This document shows, piece after piece, positions 45,370-57,342 of a stretch of 64,000 bases of DNA. The notes beneath the pieces are model-generated. The model searched no databases. It saw only the letters and a list, made by a program, of their open reading frames with translations, and was not told where the DNA came from. Made by a program: the position numbers and the translations under genes. The stretch's first letter is position 1; the number at the start of each line of letters is the position of its first letter. The stretch comes from Phymatolithon calcareum. Taxonomy: Eukaryota; Rhodophyta; Florideophyceae; Hapalidiales. The DNA is taken from positions 124,001-188,000 of the forward strand of contig OZ345365.1 of NCBI GenBank assembly GCA_977006965.1. Direction: 5' to 3'.

Positions 45370-47757
45370 CTAGTGTCTATGTGCCGAACGTCCTCAATTG
45401 AGGACCCAGGTACCTGCCATGCCTCTAGAAAAAGACCCGCTCCGACTGATCAGTGCATGAGTACACACCAAAACGACGACTGTAACCAGTCTTGCGGAAT
45501 GTGCCAGACTTTATAGAGCCTTTTCCAAGTCGAAAAAAGTGAACGGCACGGTTCAGGAGGTAATTGTGGAGAAAATCAACGGTCGGGCAAGCAAATCACT
45601 GCGCGTGGAATGGGTCCTATCTGAGCAACCGGTGGAGAAGACTAAGATGAAAACAGTCAAGATTATTAACGTCAAGGCAGGCAAGGCTGATGAAGGTGCC
45701 CCTTCCTCTCGCCTTCTTGTATCGAGCCCGAGCAGGCAAAACACAGTACCACCAACTTTGGCTTACAGTACTCGTGTGCGCCATTCTTCTTCAACAAACG
45801 GCAACTTCTCTGCCCCAGAAGCAACCACAAGCTCACAAACGGGAAACGAGAACATTCATCCAACCTTCAGAAGTTCTGAGCGCCCTCTCGCGGGCTCTAT
45901 AGCTTACGCTCTGCAAGGTTCCTGCGACCAAGCATCGCAAGAAGAGCATGATGTCATTACACCAGACCGTGAGCCGAGTACTTTTGCTCATGAAGTGCCA
46001 TGCTTCAAGCACCAAGTTCTGTGTCCAATTGGGGGAAGGATTCCGCGTCAGTTCTGGAGAGTTCGCACTCTACAAGGAGATTTTATATCCGAAAACGGTT
46101 GTATTGGGTTCCAAACACCGTACGATTGCTTTGTGAATATATTTCCCCGCGTCCACTTGCACAAAATTGTATCTTGGACGTCTGCTAAGCTGAAAAGAAT
46201 CGGAAGAAGGGAGACCACGGTGACAGAGCTTCTTAAGTTTTTCGGAATACTCATCCTCATGACGAGGTTTGAGTTCGGCGCAAAGAGAGATTTATGGAAG
46301 TCCACGAGGCCGAACAAGTATATACCCGCTCCATCATTTTTAAACACCGGTATGAGCAGAGACAGGTTCGACGACTACCTTCGATGCATTACATTCAGCG
46401 TTCAACCAAGTGCAATAGGCCATATGTCGTCAGCACAGTACCGTTGGACGCTCGTCCAGGATTTCGTGGATGCCATTATCGATCACAGGAAGCGCAATGT
46501 CACTCCGTCAGACCTTGTTTGCGTTGACGAGTCGATATATCGCTGGTATGGAAACGGAGGCCATTGGATCGAAATCGGTTTGCCTCAATACATCGCCATC
46601 GACCGTAAACCGGAAAGCGGTTGCGAGATAAAGAACTCCGCGTGTGGAATAAGCGGGATCGTGCTGCATCTTGAGTTGGTGAGCACTACAGAGGACGAGA
46701 AGAAAAAAGATTTCGAAAATGAAACTGCCCATGGCACAGCAGTTCTGCGCCGTCTTGTGGCAGCATACTCTGGTACAAGGCGCATCTTCTGCGCGGATTC
46801 ATACTTTGCAAGCGTTGAATCTGCCGAAATATTTCTCCGATTGGGCCTCAAGTTCATAGGAGTAATGAAAACTGCACCGAAGAAGTATCCATTGGAATAT
46901 CTCTCGCAAGTAGAGCTTTCCGAAAGGGGTCAGTGTATTTCTATGGTTCGAAAATCTTTGGCTGGTTATCCGTCAATGATGGAGGCTCTGTGCGTTGACC
47001 GAGATCGTCGTTATTTCATTTCAACTACCTCTTCCACCATGGAAAGAAATCCGTACAATCGAGTGCGCTGGCGTCAGCTTGACAATGGACCTGCTCGAGT
47101 TGAGCTTTCCGTACCCCGGCCTGAAGTATGTGAGACATACTATTCCGCGTGTGCTCAAATCGACAAACACAATCGATGCCGCCAAGAAAGTTTGAATATG
47201 GAGAAGAAAGTACGCACTCAAGACTGGTCCTTTCGCGTGAACACATCTCTCTTGTCAATTTGCGTAGCTGATAGCTGGCTTCTGTTTTCCGGTGCGCATC
47301 CAGAGATTCAGGACCACATTACACAGCGAAGATATTATGAAGTGTTCGCCGAACAACTCATCGACAGCACATTTGACGCTCGCAATACTCGTCGACGTTC
47401 AGTTACGTCAGAGAGTACATTTGCTTCCAGAATCGGCGTTGGAACCCATTTAACTCCTACAAGACAGAAATGGAAGGCTTTTAATGGCATGATGACTACT
47501 TTTGCTGGTCAAAACCGCTCCAGAATCTGCAAAGTAAGGAAGACGACCCCCGTGTGCTCATCATGTAATAGGGTTGATGGGGCTGCAATCTACATATGTA
47601 GCACTTCAAGGGGTAGAAACTGTTTTGCCAAGCACGTTGAAGCCATCCATGAGCTTGACGCTTTTAACGAGTCTGATAGTGAGTAGCTTCTGTTTCCAAA
47701 AAATTAAGTGATGCTCAGTCCTCAATTGAAGAAAAAATTCCGGTACATAGACACTAG
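45370..47757 (+). mobile_element. piggyBac-type transposon
   Basis: About 2.4 kb, the usual size. CTAGTGTCTATGTGCCG at 45370-45386 is mirrored by CGGTACATAGACACTAG at 47741-47757 (16 of 17 in inverted orientation). A palindromic TCCTCAATTGAGGA at 45391-45404 recurs as TCCTCAATTGAAGA at about 47720, probably an inner binding site. The TTAA duplication expected of piggyBac is not visible directly at these repeats, so the outermost ends may lie slightly further out or may have decayed. Confidence 0.75.
45539..47686 (+). CDS. piggyBac transposase, apparently intact
   Basis: A single 715-codon frame. The catalytic Asp triad is visible in VCVDESIYRWYG, IFCADSYFAS and CAQIDKHNRC. The N-terminal 150 residues are disordered and Ser/Thr-rich; the dimerisation and catalytic region spans about 180-600; the C-terminus has a cysteine-rich zinc-binding end (CSSCNRV, then YICSTSRGRNCFAKH and a later His). 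The first codon shown is GTG; the frame is open back to about 45461 without ATG and the first in-frame ATG is about codon 36, so the start is unresolved (short upstream exon or M36). It catalyses footprint-free cut-and-paste transposition. No stops, so possibly active or recently active. Confidence 0.92.
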   Translation: MNGTVQEVIVEKINGRASKSLRVEWVLSEQPVEKTKMKTVKIINVKAGKADEGAPSSRLLVSSPSRQNTVPPTLAYSTRVRHSSSTNGNFSAPEATTSSQTGNENIHPTFRSSERPLAGSIAYALQGSCDQASQEEHDVITPDREPSTFAHEVPCFKHQVLCPIGGRIPRQFWRVRTLQGDFISENGCIGFQTPYDCFVNIFPRVHLHKIVSWTSAKLKRIGRRETTVTELLKFFGILILMTRFEFGAKRDLWKSTRPNKYIPAPSFLNTGMSRDRFDDYLRCITFSVQPSAIGHMSSAQYRWTLVQDFVDAIIDHRKRNVTPSDLVCVDESIYRWYGNGGHWIEIGLPQYIAIDRKPESGCEIKNSACGISGIVLHLELVSTTEDEKKKDFENETAHGTAVLRRLVAAYSGTRRIFCADSYFASVESAEIFLRLGLKFIGVMKTAPKKYPLEYLSQVELSERGQCISMVRKSLAGYPSMMEALCVDRDRRYFISTTSSTMERNPYNRVRWRQLDNGPARVELSVPRPEVCETYYSACAQIDKHNRCRQESLNMEKKVRTQDWSFRVNTSLLSICVADSWLLFSGAHPEIQDHITQRRYYEVFAEQLIDSTFDARNTRRRSVTSESTFASRIGVGTHLTPTRQKWKAFNGMMTTFAGQNRSRICKVRKTTPVCSSCNRVDGAAIYICSTSRGRNCFAKHVEAIHELDAFNESDSE

Positions 47758-47820
47758 ACAACGCAAATGTTTATTTCGATCATAAAGTGCTTTCTGAGAG
47801 CCTGAAAATCGCGCCGATAA

Positions 47821-50800
47821 TTGTTTCGGACATCCGGAAAGATGAAACGAACGAGGAGGCGTCGCAGACGGCATCGTTTCAATGCTATTCCCGATAAGGC
47901 GTTCCGTCAAAGCAAGAATGTTGCTCGTGCCATTGTAGACGATATGTGCCACACGCACAACTCTAGATGGGAACCAGAAGCTACACGCACTTCGCAAGGT
48001 CAATCGCAGCATAGTAGTCTTTCACGTACTACTGCGAACGAGATCATGCCGACTGTCCTCAGCGCAGACCCAGTGGAAGTATGTGGTCAAGAAGATTCCA
48101 TTGAAGCCTCTAATCAAATATGGCCCAGCAATTGTATGTTATATGCTGCTAATGTCCAAATGATGTACGATCGAGAAAGACAGGATATTGATACGCAAAG
48201 TGCTCCCCCTGTGATGAATTGGAGAGTGCTGTGGGCACTGATACGGACTTGTGGCTAGCAAAGTTTCTCTATAGAGCTATATCAGCCTGTCCGTATGCTT
48301 TCCGAAGGCCTAGTAATGGATAGTCTTGGTGACTGGAAGAATACGCAAGATTTCAAAGGAGGACCACAATCTGGAACATTTAGTTCATCTCATCTTCGGC
48401 ATCACTCAAAATTATACAAGAAAATCAAGCCAGAGTTTTTTCGAAAATTGCCTGTGCGGAGCTTCGAACATGTGGAGGACGTACATCTGAGTAAGGCAGG
48501 TGTGACGTCACGAATGTTTTGTGTTCAGGAAGCCCTGCTATCCCATTTAGAACAGCTCTGCCTAGCGATGCCAGGCAGATCTGGCAACTCCTGCAATTTT
48601 TGACGCAATGCAAAGCAATAATCTAGAGCATTTCACGGGGACACCAAGTTCCATGCATTTCAACTATCGATTGCGTAGACACTCTACCGCTTATTGTTCC
48701 CGGGATTGGTTCTATGGGGCGCCTACATATATTTTCGTTGACGACTGCGATGAGTAAATACAACCAACAGTGGCAGCGGAGGCTGGAGATGTAATTCGCC
48801 TGTCATGTTTGATATCTGGGACCGAAACCGCAGATGAATCATTCAGAAGGAGTTTTGTGCCAAAGAGAGCTTCTGGACAGAACCTGCAAGTTCGAGGAAG
48901 AATTAGATGCATTTGGACCGTAAGTCACGAAAACCGTAAATGTTTCCAAACGCCGCGAGAAAACATATTTGACGAAACTTCGAATCGTGACGAGAGGATA
49001 CGAGCCCTTTTTGGTTTCGTTACGTACTCTTCACCTTCCGATTCTATCTCTATTGACGTTTCAGAGGTTCCTGAAATCGAGGAAATTGATACACTATATG
49101 CTGCTATCAATGATTTTAACGCCGCGCAAAGACTAAAAGATCTGAAACGGAGAAGGAAAAGAGCAATTGGACAAAGAAAGCGAGAAGCGGAGGAGTCTTA
49201 GCAAAACGGGAAAAATGCCATTGTGAAACTGGGGATATAGAAATATCGCTATCTCCATACCCAGGAGTTCAGGACGGGCAGATTCTCGACTTTCGAACTC
49301 TTTTGACAAGTACAGATCGCAGATCAAGAGTATTACTGGTAAACCGGTTCTGTTTCGGGCAATAAAAGCGGAGTTCTCACATACTGTGGATTCCAGAAAA
49401 GTGTGACTTGGAAGGCCTCTTGTCGACACTCCAAGATTTGCCAACTATCTCCGACAATACTGGCTCCCTCCAATTTTGTCTCCGAAACACTTAAACGTTT
49501 AAACGAAGAGAGTCACTCTCGTGGAGAAACAAGAAAGATTAAGAGGTCCACAAAAGAGCACTCCAGTAAGCAGTCTCGGCACGGGGGAGGCGTATTTCAT
49601 ATATCGCTTTGCTTTTTTCTCGGACGGATTCGCTTTTCAGGACGGCAAAGAATCTTCCGGAGTTGGAGTCAATCTCTACTATTTAAGCCTCCGAAATCAC
49701 TGTAACCGCACCGCAGCAGACGTCCGTATTGTAAGTCTCAACACAGTAATAAGGTCTATAACTTAATATGTTATTCAAAGCATGACGGAAGGCTTCCTGG
49801 AACTTGATGCACAAGGGAAGTCGAGAGGAATTTTTTTGGACCTAGTTGGACGCCGGCTTTAAACTCTCATTTGGAAATTCTTGGCCATATCGCCTCAACA
49901 TGCTGTCAGCTCTGTGTCTACATACGGCGCTCATCCACGATAGTTTTCAGCCGATGCACAGAGAAGCCTGGACAATGCTTTCGAACAGCGCTGAAGAGAG
50001 CGTTCTATCAGCAACAGACCGTACGCGATTGCGAGCCCGGCACAGAGACATGCCGCTTACTCGGTATTAAATACATGCCAGAAAAAACTCATCTTGTTCT
50101 TCACTCTCTGAGGTCAGAAATAATGCAGAGCAGAGAAGGAATTCATAAAACAAGTGCAGCACTTCCGGTAGTCCCATGCTCGATAGATACATATAAGGCC
50201 TGCTTTATTGCTCCGGATCATCTGCTGACCGGTCACTTTCGCGACTGTATGAACATTGCCCTAAATCACCTTCGAAGTGGCAGGGAGATAAAAGCATGTG
50301 AGAGTTTGTTGCTTGCAATACTTCGGGACTGTGGCGTACCGCTTCAGAATCGCCTGATTAACCAAGAAAAGAAGACTCTATACGGGATGACAATGTCCGA
50401 GATCTATGCCCTCAGCCTAGTGCCATCAATTGATCTCATGAAAAATTTGAATTAACTGCCATGAGAGCTTCCTCTTCTGTCGATTCGGAAAAATGCCAGA
50501 ATGCTATGGCTTTGGTCAGATCCGCTTCAAATCTAATCACCGAAATAAGGCGAAAGCCGAATCCTCTGCGTAACAGTATAACCTGAGTCATGGAACAAGT
50601 GCCGTGCTCCGCATTCAAAGCCTAGTTGACAATCATATCTCTCTGATTGAAAATAATTCCATTCGCGATCTCGAGAGTTCAACAATCGATCGAAATCGTC
50701 GTGGACAGCTAATACGGGAGCGCGACTTGCGCCTAACTGCCAGGAGGACCATTCACAAGCCGAATGTGCACGGACTGAGAGAGCTAGTCTACACTAATCT

Positions 50801-50880
50801 TTCCACGTTCGGTCATGTGTCGTTCTTCGCTAAGCTTCCATGCGATGCTTAAACTCCTGTGTTCTCGACTAGTTGAGTAC
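47821..50880 (+). pseudogene. TNP2-like (CACTA-type?) transposase remnant U2
   Basis: Open pieces at 47842-48258 (very basic start, KRTRRRRRRHR), 48295-48603, 48770-49201, 49521-49766 and 49871-50455 follow one another in changing frames and in the order expected of one protein of about 900-1000 residues. One piece reads YRFAFFSDGFAFQDGKES, YYLSL and VRIVSLNT, like the central catalytic part of TNP2-type proteins, and the C-terminal piece has LRELVYTNLSTFGHVSFF. It is homologous to U1 at 29.5-31.7 kb. The family name is inference; whether the breaks are introns or lesions cannot be settled here, though in-frame stops favour decay. Confidence 0.5.
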
Positions 50881-51130
50881 ACAAGCAGAATCTTTTCTCT
50901 CAAAACAATTCCATAAATTGACGCGTCGGTACGCACGGTAGCCTCAACCGAAGGCGCCTGGTCCAGCTGATCTTGGAGAAATCGACCCTATCTGCATATA
51001 TCTCAGTGTCACGTGCCGCGCTTTGAAGTAGCAGCAATACTCCCCGTTTCCGAAACTTGAAAACATCAGCAAGGTTTAGAAAACAAAAACCGCACAGTAG
51101 AGCTACTCAATGCCAGCAGAAGCTCCACAG

Positions 51131-52455
51131 TTAGAATGCTACTCTTCCGTAGCGTGACCATCGGTGTCGATACCAGATGCGTAAGGTAAGACGAAAACGA
51201 ATTGCGCGCTCACGGATCCTGCTCGCTGCCTCGCCATATCGCGTGTGCTCTTCTCTATCAAAAACGCATCCCAGCCGATCGAGAGTCTTTGGTCGCGATA
51301 CTTCCAGAAGGGAGGAACGCTCCTCATTATCGACTTCTACACTGATACCGCCTCCATACATAGCTGTCACCTCTGCATCTAGAATGTCACAGAGAGATCT
51401 TCTCACCGCTGTCGACCTTGAGTTGGATCCCGTGTTCGATGCCCAGGAAGTCTCTTTCAGGTGGCAAAAGGTCACCTAACCAAGAGTGGAAGCCTCATCA
51501 GCGGTAATATCAAAGCTACAAAGTTTCTGTAAAAGAGAAGAAAGTCCTGCAGCTTGAATTCGTACTGGTCGCAAAGAGGATTTCGACCTCGATAGCACAT
51601 TATCGAATTCCGGAGACTTATAGAAAGAAAATAAGACTTCGCCGATCTTCTTATGGAGACTACGGTCACTGGACTACTCGAGGTAATACGAGCCGTTGTC
51701 CGGTGCTTTTTCTTGAGGAACGTATCGCCGCCACATAATCTGCACGGAAAGAAAAGTAAAGTCTACCTGAAGCTGTTTAAACTTATCCATATTGTCCTTC
51801 TCAATACAAAGAATGCTGTATACTTCGGTATTGGAGCTCACTAGCGTGGCCAAGGGAATTCTCCACAGGCTGGATGTGGTGATACATGATACTTTCATAT
51901 TACTAGGAGCCCTCTCGTTATTAAAAAAAATCTCATCTCCAGCGTCCATCGCATCTTCGGGTGAACAAAATTCCGCATTCTTCTCCACGAGAAGAAAAGC
52001 ACCTTGTATAGAATTTTTCGCACTTCGTTTCGTCCAGTTGTTAGCCTGTCCATGAATTTGGCTCGCATGGATTGAATGGAATGTACGCGGGATGCAAGGA
52101 CTTCATCATGATCGCCGGTAAGTCTCATTTTTCTGCGCTTTTCCTCCCTCGCGGACTCTCGGCGTCGGCGGGATGCAGAGTAATCGCTTCTCCCAGAAGA
52201 CCATATGGATGCGGTTGAATTTGAGGAAGTTAAAAACGTAATCTCAGTATTTTGCTCAACTGAAACTAACTGCTTGAAACGTGCTCTGGTCACTCCCAAA
52301 GGAGACAAGACATTGAAGAACGTGCTTTTAGGACTGCTTCCGAGCCGGCGAGTTTCAGATATTAAATAGTTTCTTGTCAATGTAGCCTTTTGAGCCACTG
52401 CTACCTGCAATGCAAGAGACAAGCCTTCTGTGACTGTGGCGTTCTTAAACATCAC
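51131..52455 (-). pseudogene. Unrecognised antisense coding sequence next to U2
   Basis: Three minus-strand frames follow each other: 52455-51895 (helical, with a basic RRRRESAREEKRRK stretch), 51988-51674 and 51475-51131, giving a protein of about 420 residues with frame changes near 51990 and 51660-51480. I do not recognise it. Its convergent position 250 bp after the U2 transposase is what a second protein of a two-gene transposon would show (inference only). It could also be a host pseudogene. Confidence 0.4.
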
Positions 52456-53014
52456 TAAACACCTCTCAGCTCTTTCCTTTACAGTTTACATTGCAGTCTG
52501 TACAGTAGCGTAAAAACTGGACGAAAACTGCCCATATATATCATGAACCGCCAGGAGCCAAGTTTAGGCCAGCTGCTTACAGGAGCTTACAGCTTACTGT
52601 ATTATTTACACTTTCGGGGCTTGAGAGACTTCTAGAGATTTCTAGAGACTTCCATTGATCCAATTATCATACTGCCGAATCTTTCTAGATCTAATTTTCT
52701 TTCTATAATGTTCGCCGCTGCGCGGCGCCCTCGGCTTTTCGCCAGAGAACAACTCGACCAACAGTGTACCAATTTGTGTGTTTTAAACGCCCACAACGAC
52801 CCTCGTTTGGTACTTATTGACTCCAAAGTCTTTCCGGGATCAAAGAACAGTATCGCCGAACCCGATGTCCCCTTGACGACCTCTTCTAGGCGGCGAATCT
52901 TAAGAAGAATGTAGATCTTGCATCCATGGTCTTTCAATTCGAACGATCATGGAGCCGCCAAGTCTCTGCGGACGGCCTCTCCACAAAGGAGAGCTGCAGG
53001 CAGAGAAGACGCTA
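52456..53014. other. Spacer, no gene recognised
   Basis: Opposing frames at 52632-52937 (minus) and 52708-52914 (plus) overlap; neither is recognisable. Confidence 0.4.
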
Positions 53015-53475
53015 AGAAGCGCTTTCAAGCGATGCACTCAAAACACGGCGCTACAGCTCGCGCTTTGCTTACGCCTCTGGAGAGCCTCGGTCGTGTCGAC
53101 TTTGATATATGGATGTGAATCCTGGAATCTAACGATACCAAACTGAACGGTACCGTATCGAAGATGCTGGCCGTGATGACGAAAAAGATGATAGCCGAAG
53201 AAGCAAGAGAGCCCTCACAGGAGGTGATACAATGGATTAAGGACCGTCGCTGGGGATGGCTAGGACATGCTCTAGGCATGGGTGAGAACAGGCTCGTCCG
53301 CAGGATACTGCTACAATGCGTACACAGAACATATGCTTCTCTCCTTGGCGATATCCCAAACCAAAGTATCGAATCGTCCATAAAGACGCTTCCGACCACA
53401 GCACGTGGAGTAGCATGAAGCCTTCTAGACGTGCTAGCCGCTTAGGGGAATAAAGCAATCATCATCATCATCAAG
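53015..53475 (+). mobile_element. LINE family E 3' fragment, copy 2
   Basis: Matches the C-terminal third of the 15-kb copy (LWRASVVSTLIYGCESWN, IQWIKDRRWGWLGHAL, YASLLGDIPNQSIESSIK) and its 3' end, finishing with AATAAAGCAATCATCATCATC. A frame break occurs at about 53130. No RT motif. Confidence 0.9.
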
Positions 53476-53604
53476 AAGAATGTCTGGTGACGCCCAGCTA
53501 CAAAATTGCGTGTGACGATATGCGCAAGATAAAACTGTCAGGAGCATGCTGAACGCGAAGTGCTCTTATATCCTCGATCTGGATTGAGGAGGACATCCAG
53601 ATGG

Positions 53605-54170
53605 TCTAGCACCGCGGGTGGCTCAGGCATCTCCCTCTTCCTTGATGATGCGCCATTTTCAGCCTTTTGCTCACTTCAATAACGCTTTGGACTACGCCCT
53701 GCTGTACCTTCTCCATAAAACTAATAAGCAGTTTCTGTTTTTCCTAAAACACATTCTTCATCTCCTCATGTTGCCGGCGAATGTCATCGCATATCTCGCC
53801 TTTCACCCGCTCTAGCATGGTAAAGAGCAGATCTCCTTGTACTCTTTGTCCAGTTACCTGAATTCGGTCGCTCAGGAGCTCGCTTTGGTATGGGTGCATG
53901 TTGGATTGGGTGACCGCACAGCCTTCGGTGAGTGCACCTTGTCGTGAACCCTATGGACGATCTGCATCTCTATCTATTGCAGTGGGTCAAGTGTCGGGTG
54001 CCAAAAACGGCAGCTCGGAGCTTCCTCTGTAAGTTGCTTGGATTCCTGATGGCAGTTCAATCACCACGCTTGTCGATTGTGCGACGTCTGTAGAAGCAGA
54101 GGATTGTGTTACTCCACTTTCAGGACCGGGGATGAAACTCAGGGCAGGGAGCCGCCTTGTCATTTTGGTT
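53605..54170 (-). pseudogene. Decayed coding sequence with a coiled coil
   Basis: One minus-strand frame runs through the region with two or three stops. The first half is Ser/Thr-rich (FIPGPESGVTQSSASTD); the second is amphipathic helix (LLFTMLERVKGEICDDIRR, EKVQQGVVQSVIEVSKRL). It could be an ORF1-type protein of a retrotransposon; no family is recognised. Confidence 0.45.
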
Positions 54171-54447
54171 TTGAATGAGCGAATTTCGGACTCTTGAAAG
54201 GCTCAAGATGAATGATCTGGTGGTATGCAGAAAGATGGTATGCACTAAATTGTCTAAGTGTGCATATATATATGTTACTGCGCTATTTCTTAAGTGCCTC
54301 CTGGTAGTTTTTTCTCATGAGGGATACAGCCACGTATACCTGGCTGTATCGATAATATATTGAGATTGCCTGGCTAGTTTCACCTGGCCATTGCCACACC
54401 TGAGGATTTCGTTCCCATAATTGGTCGGTCTTGAGCTAGGGCAACGA

Positions 54448-54528
54448 GTGCTATAAATGATGCAGGGACCTGTTACCCGTAGATAACAATGATGCGGGGA
54501 CTTAATTCCCCGCATCATTTATAGCACT
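54448..54528. repeat. Nested hairpin, 22-bp outer arms
   Basis: AGTGCTATAAATGATGCAGGG pairs with CCCGCATCATTTATAGCACT with one mismatch. Inside the right half, GATGCGGGGA and TTCCCCGCATC form a tighter hairpin. AGGGCAACGAG before the left arm has its complement CTCGTTGCCCT 25 bases after the right arm, so the structure was longer before an insertion. Confidence 0.85.
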
Positions 54529-54608
54529 GAGATTAATATACATGTCTAACTCGTTGCCCTATCTCGCGGGATACCTGCCCGACAATTCGGCAGCGAACTC
54601 GTTCGAAC

Positions 54609-54656
54609 GGTCACCGAGCTATTGCGAGCACGAGTGCTCACACTAGCTCGGTGACC
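54609..54656. repeat. Inverted repeat, 23-bp imperfect arms
   Basis: GGTCACCGAGCTATTGCGAG pairs with CTCACACTAGCTCGGTGACC, 3 mismatches, very short loop. Confidence 0.85.
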
Positions 54657-55869
54657 CTTTGGAATTCTGCGGAATGAGTTACTTCATGAAATCTAGACGT
54701 TATCGGCCACAATCTGATGGAGAACCCGGCTATTGCTTAATCTATTCTCTCTGTCACAAAGGTCTTTGTCCTCCACCTGCCAACTTGCCTCAACCACCGG
54801 ATGAGTAGACTGGTCATGTCCACGAGATCAAAACCTCCGCTGAGCGAGCCTTCTTTTTCCTCCGTGTTCTCAAATCTCGGTAAGCCGAATCGCGATCCCG
54901 CCGCGTGCTGGAACTTGAAGATTTCAAATCCAACCCCCTAGGTCAATGATCTTCCTCATTTCGAATAAATCGAGCTAACAATTCCGTATCTCTGTCGCGA
55001 TTCACCTTATGCTCAAAAAAGCCTATGTGCGCCTTGGTCAAATCAAGGATGTTTACGTCAAGTAGTTGGACTTCTTTCTTTCTTTAATGCAGAATGCGTT
55101 AATTAACGCCATGTTCACGCCGGTACACATCCGCGCCGAAGAAATCAAGACAGAACGGGGACACGGTTGACGTGGCGGAGTTCATGCATCACCGGCTAGC
55201 GGGAGCGGCAGCGCTCGGCCACAACGGCCGTTATTCCCGATCCGCCCAACTCCTCGGTCTGGAATCATCAACACGCCTTGCCCCTTGTGCTAGCGACCAA
55301 CCTTGCATACCCCGAGTTCCGAAGATCATCTTCCGTCGGGGAGATTCCCTTTCCCGATTTTTCTGTCAACCTGTGTAGTAGTATGATTTGTTTTGTTCCC
55401 GCGTTTTCTTGTATTTCAATTTCATTGCATTCATGGAAATTGCCGAGCGGTAATTATCCTAGCCTAGATTCCGGCCGGCGCCGCTAATGCAGAGCTGTCC
55501 TTCAACAGCTGGATCTGCGATGGCTAAAAATAAAAGCTTGAGTGCACCTTCCCATGTGGGAAGGGGGTATCCATTCTGGTGCCAAATTTGTCGCTGGCAA
55601 GACACGCGCGGACGCGTGCCCAGGCGGGAGTACGAACACGTCAGAGCCCCCCTTCCCACGAACAGGTTCCTTGACCTCAATGTTATGAGAAACAGAAACA
55701 GTTACATTAACCAGCGGAAATTACTTCCCCCTGCAATAAGGTACATGAAAGTTGCTGCCTTGCCCATACCACTTCAATAAAGTCATGACAATCACTGTAG
55801 TCGGAAAACGTGCCGCTCGAAGAAATTATTTGTGTCACCATGGGGATTTTTTGCAACTGTTTAGTTGTT

Positions 55870-57342
55870 TATTTGAAAGCCCTCATTAACACTCCTAAGA
55901 CTGTACGGGAGCAGCTTTTCGTAACTTGTTCATTCTAGTATATCGCCTGGTCCCTAATACAGGGACTCGTCGTTTTCCATATTGTCAATTTGGTGACGCT
56001 GTAGAGTAGTATGGAGTCTAATGCCTTTTCCGTTCTTATCATTTCTCCGGAGTCCAGTTCATGCTTTGTTAGGTTCATACGTATGGTCTCCAAGTGGCGC
56101 TCTGCTGCCGTTCCGAATGTATTCGATATTTGCGTCGTGCTCACTTGAGGGAACCTTCCGCTTGCGTATTTTATGTCCAGCTGTCGATGTCTCACCATTA
56201 TAAGCCTGAGGATGGCCGGGATCTCATCCGGTTTGTCGTACGGTATTTTCCTCCTTCTTCTTGCTTCGATCCTCGTGCTTTCTTTTGCGAACAGTATTCG
56301 TCGGAGTTGGCCTGGAGATTTCCCTTCTTGTATATGTTTGAAGGAGGCCGCGAACTGTTCTTGTTGCAGCATCGCGGCAATATCGCGACTTGCCCACTGT
56401 AGTTCTTTAACGTTTCGCTCTTCCCTTGGCTTTGATAGGATAGTCGACTTCCTTGCCTTTCCTCGTAACAGCATCCTCAGCGCTAATATTTCTATCCTGT
56501 GTTCTGGTGGTTGGATCCTGCACATAAGCCGGAGTCGCTCGATCCTTCCACTTGCCGTACCACCGAATACTTGGAAGAAGAAGGTTCTTTCTACTTCTTT
56601 GGTAGCTTCTTGCTCTTCTGAAGTCCACGGTGTGAGATGGATAGCGTATTCCCACCTTGGTTGGATCAACGACTTGTAGATACGTATGGATTTCAGGATA
56701 TTTATACCCCGAATGGATACCCCAAGTGGTTTCAGTTGGTGTACCGCTGCTTTGGCGTTTTCTATACACCTGATTGTGCTTGTGACATTAATTCCGGTTG
56801 ATCCTAGAGATATCCCGAGATATGAAACTTCAGATACCTGCGAAAGTGTCTGGTGTGCCAGCCGGAATGTGTGTTTCTTTGTCGCGATCGACTCCAGCAC
56901 CTCGCTCTTACCTTTTTGGTGTTACACGTCATTCTTCTCTCTTCGGCCCATTTTGTTGAAATATCGAGCACGAGCTGCAGCGCGTGCGGGGTTTTCGCCA
57001 GCAGGATCACATCGTCTGCAAATAGAACTGCAGATACGTCTGTTACCTCGTTCGGAACAGCGCTTATGCGCTCCGCGAGCCCATCCATAAATATGTTACA
57101 GACTTGGGCTGAGCGGTGACCCTTGGGGGACGCCTCTGTCCACTATGAACCAGTTCTTGTTGCTGTCTCCCGCCGTGAGGTTCCAGGAAGGCAATAGGAA
57201 TGCTTCACACATGTCTCTGATGGCCTTAGGTAAGACCAGTCTCATCCGTTCCTAGAGCAGTTTTCTAAGTACAGCGTCTTATGCGGCTTTGAGGTCGAGG
57301 AATGCGATACTAGTACGGTCATAACGATCTTTGCTGCCTCAC
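55870..57342 (-). mobile_element. Non-LTR retrotransposon family C copy, inserted in repeat R
   Basis: Minus strand: RT palm (AFLDLKAA, FIVDRGVPQGSPLSPSL), catalytic VLFADDVILL at about 57020, then the C-terminal region (56900-55935: WEYAIHLTPW, RLRLMCRIQ, FPQVSTTQIS). One-base losses occur near 57098 (YN of SLYNIF) and near 56910. The 3' end is GAGGGCTTTCAAATAAAC. The 5' truncation point abuts repeat R copy 2. Confidence 0.88.

Larger units (their letters stand above)
54171..55869. other. Gene-poor region with hairpins
   Basis: Holds three inverted repeats (54323-54350; 54448-54528; 54609-54656) and no recognised gene. A coding-like stretch could not be found at 54700-55800. Confidence 0.4.
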
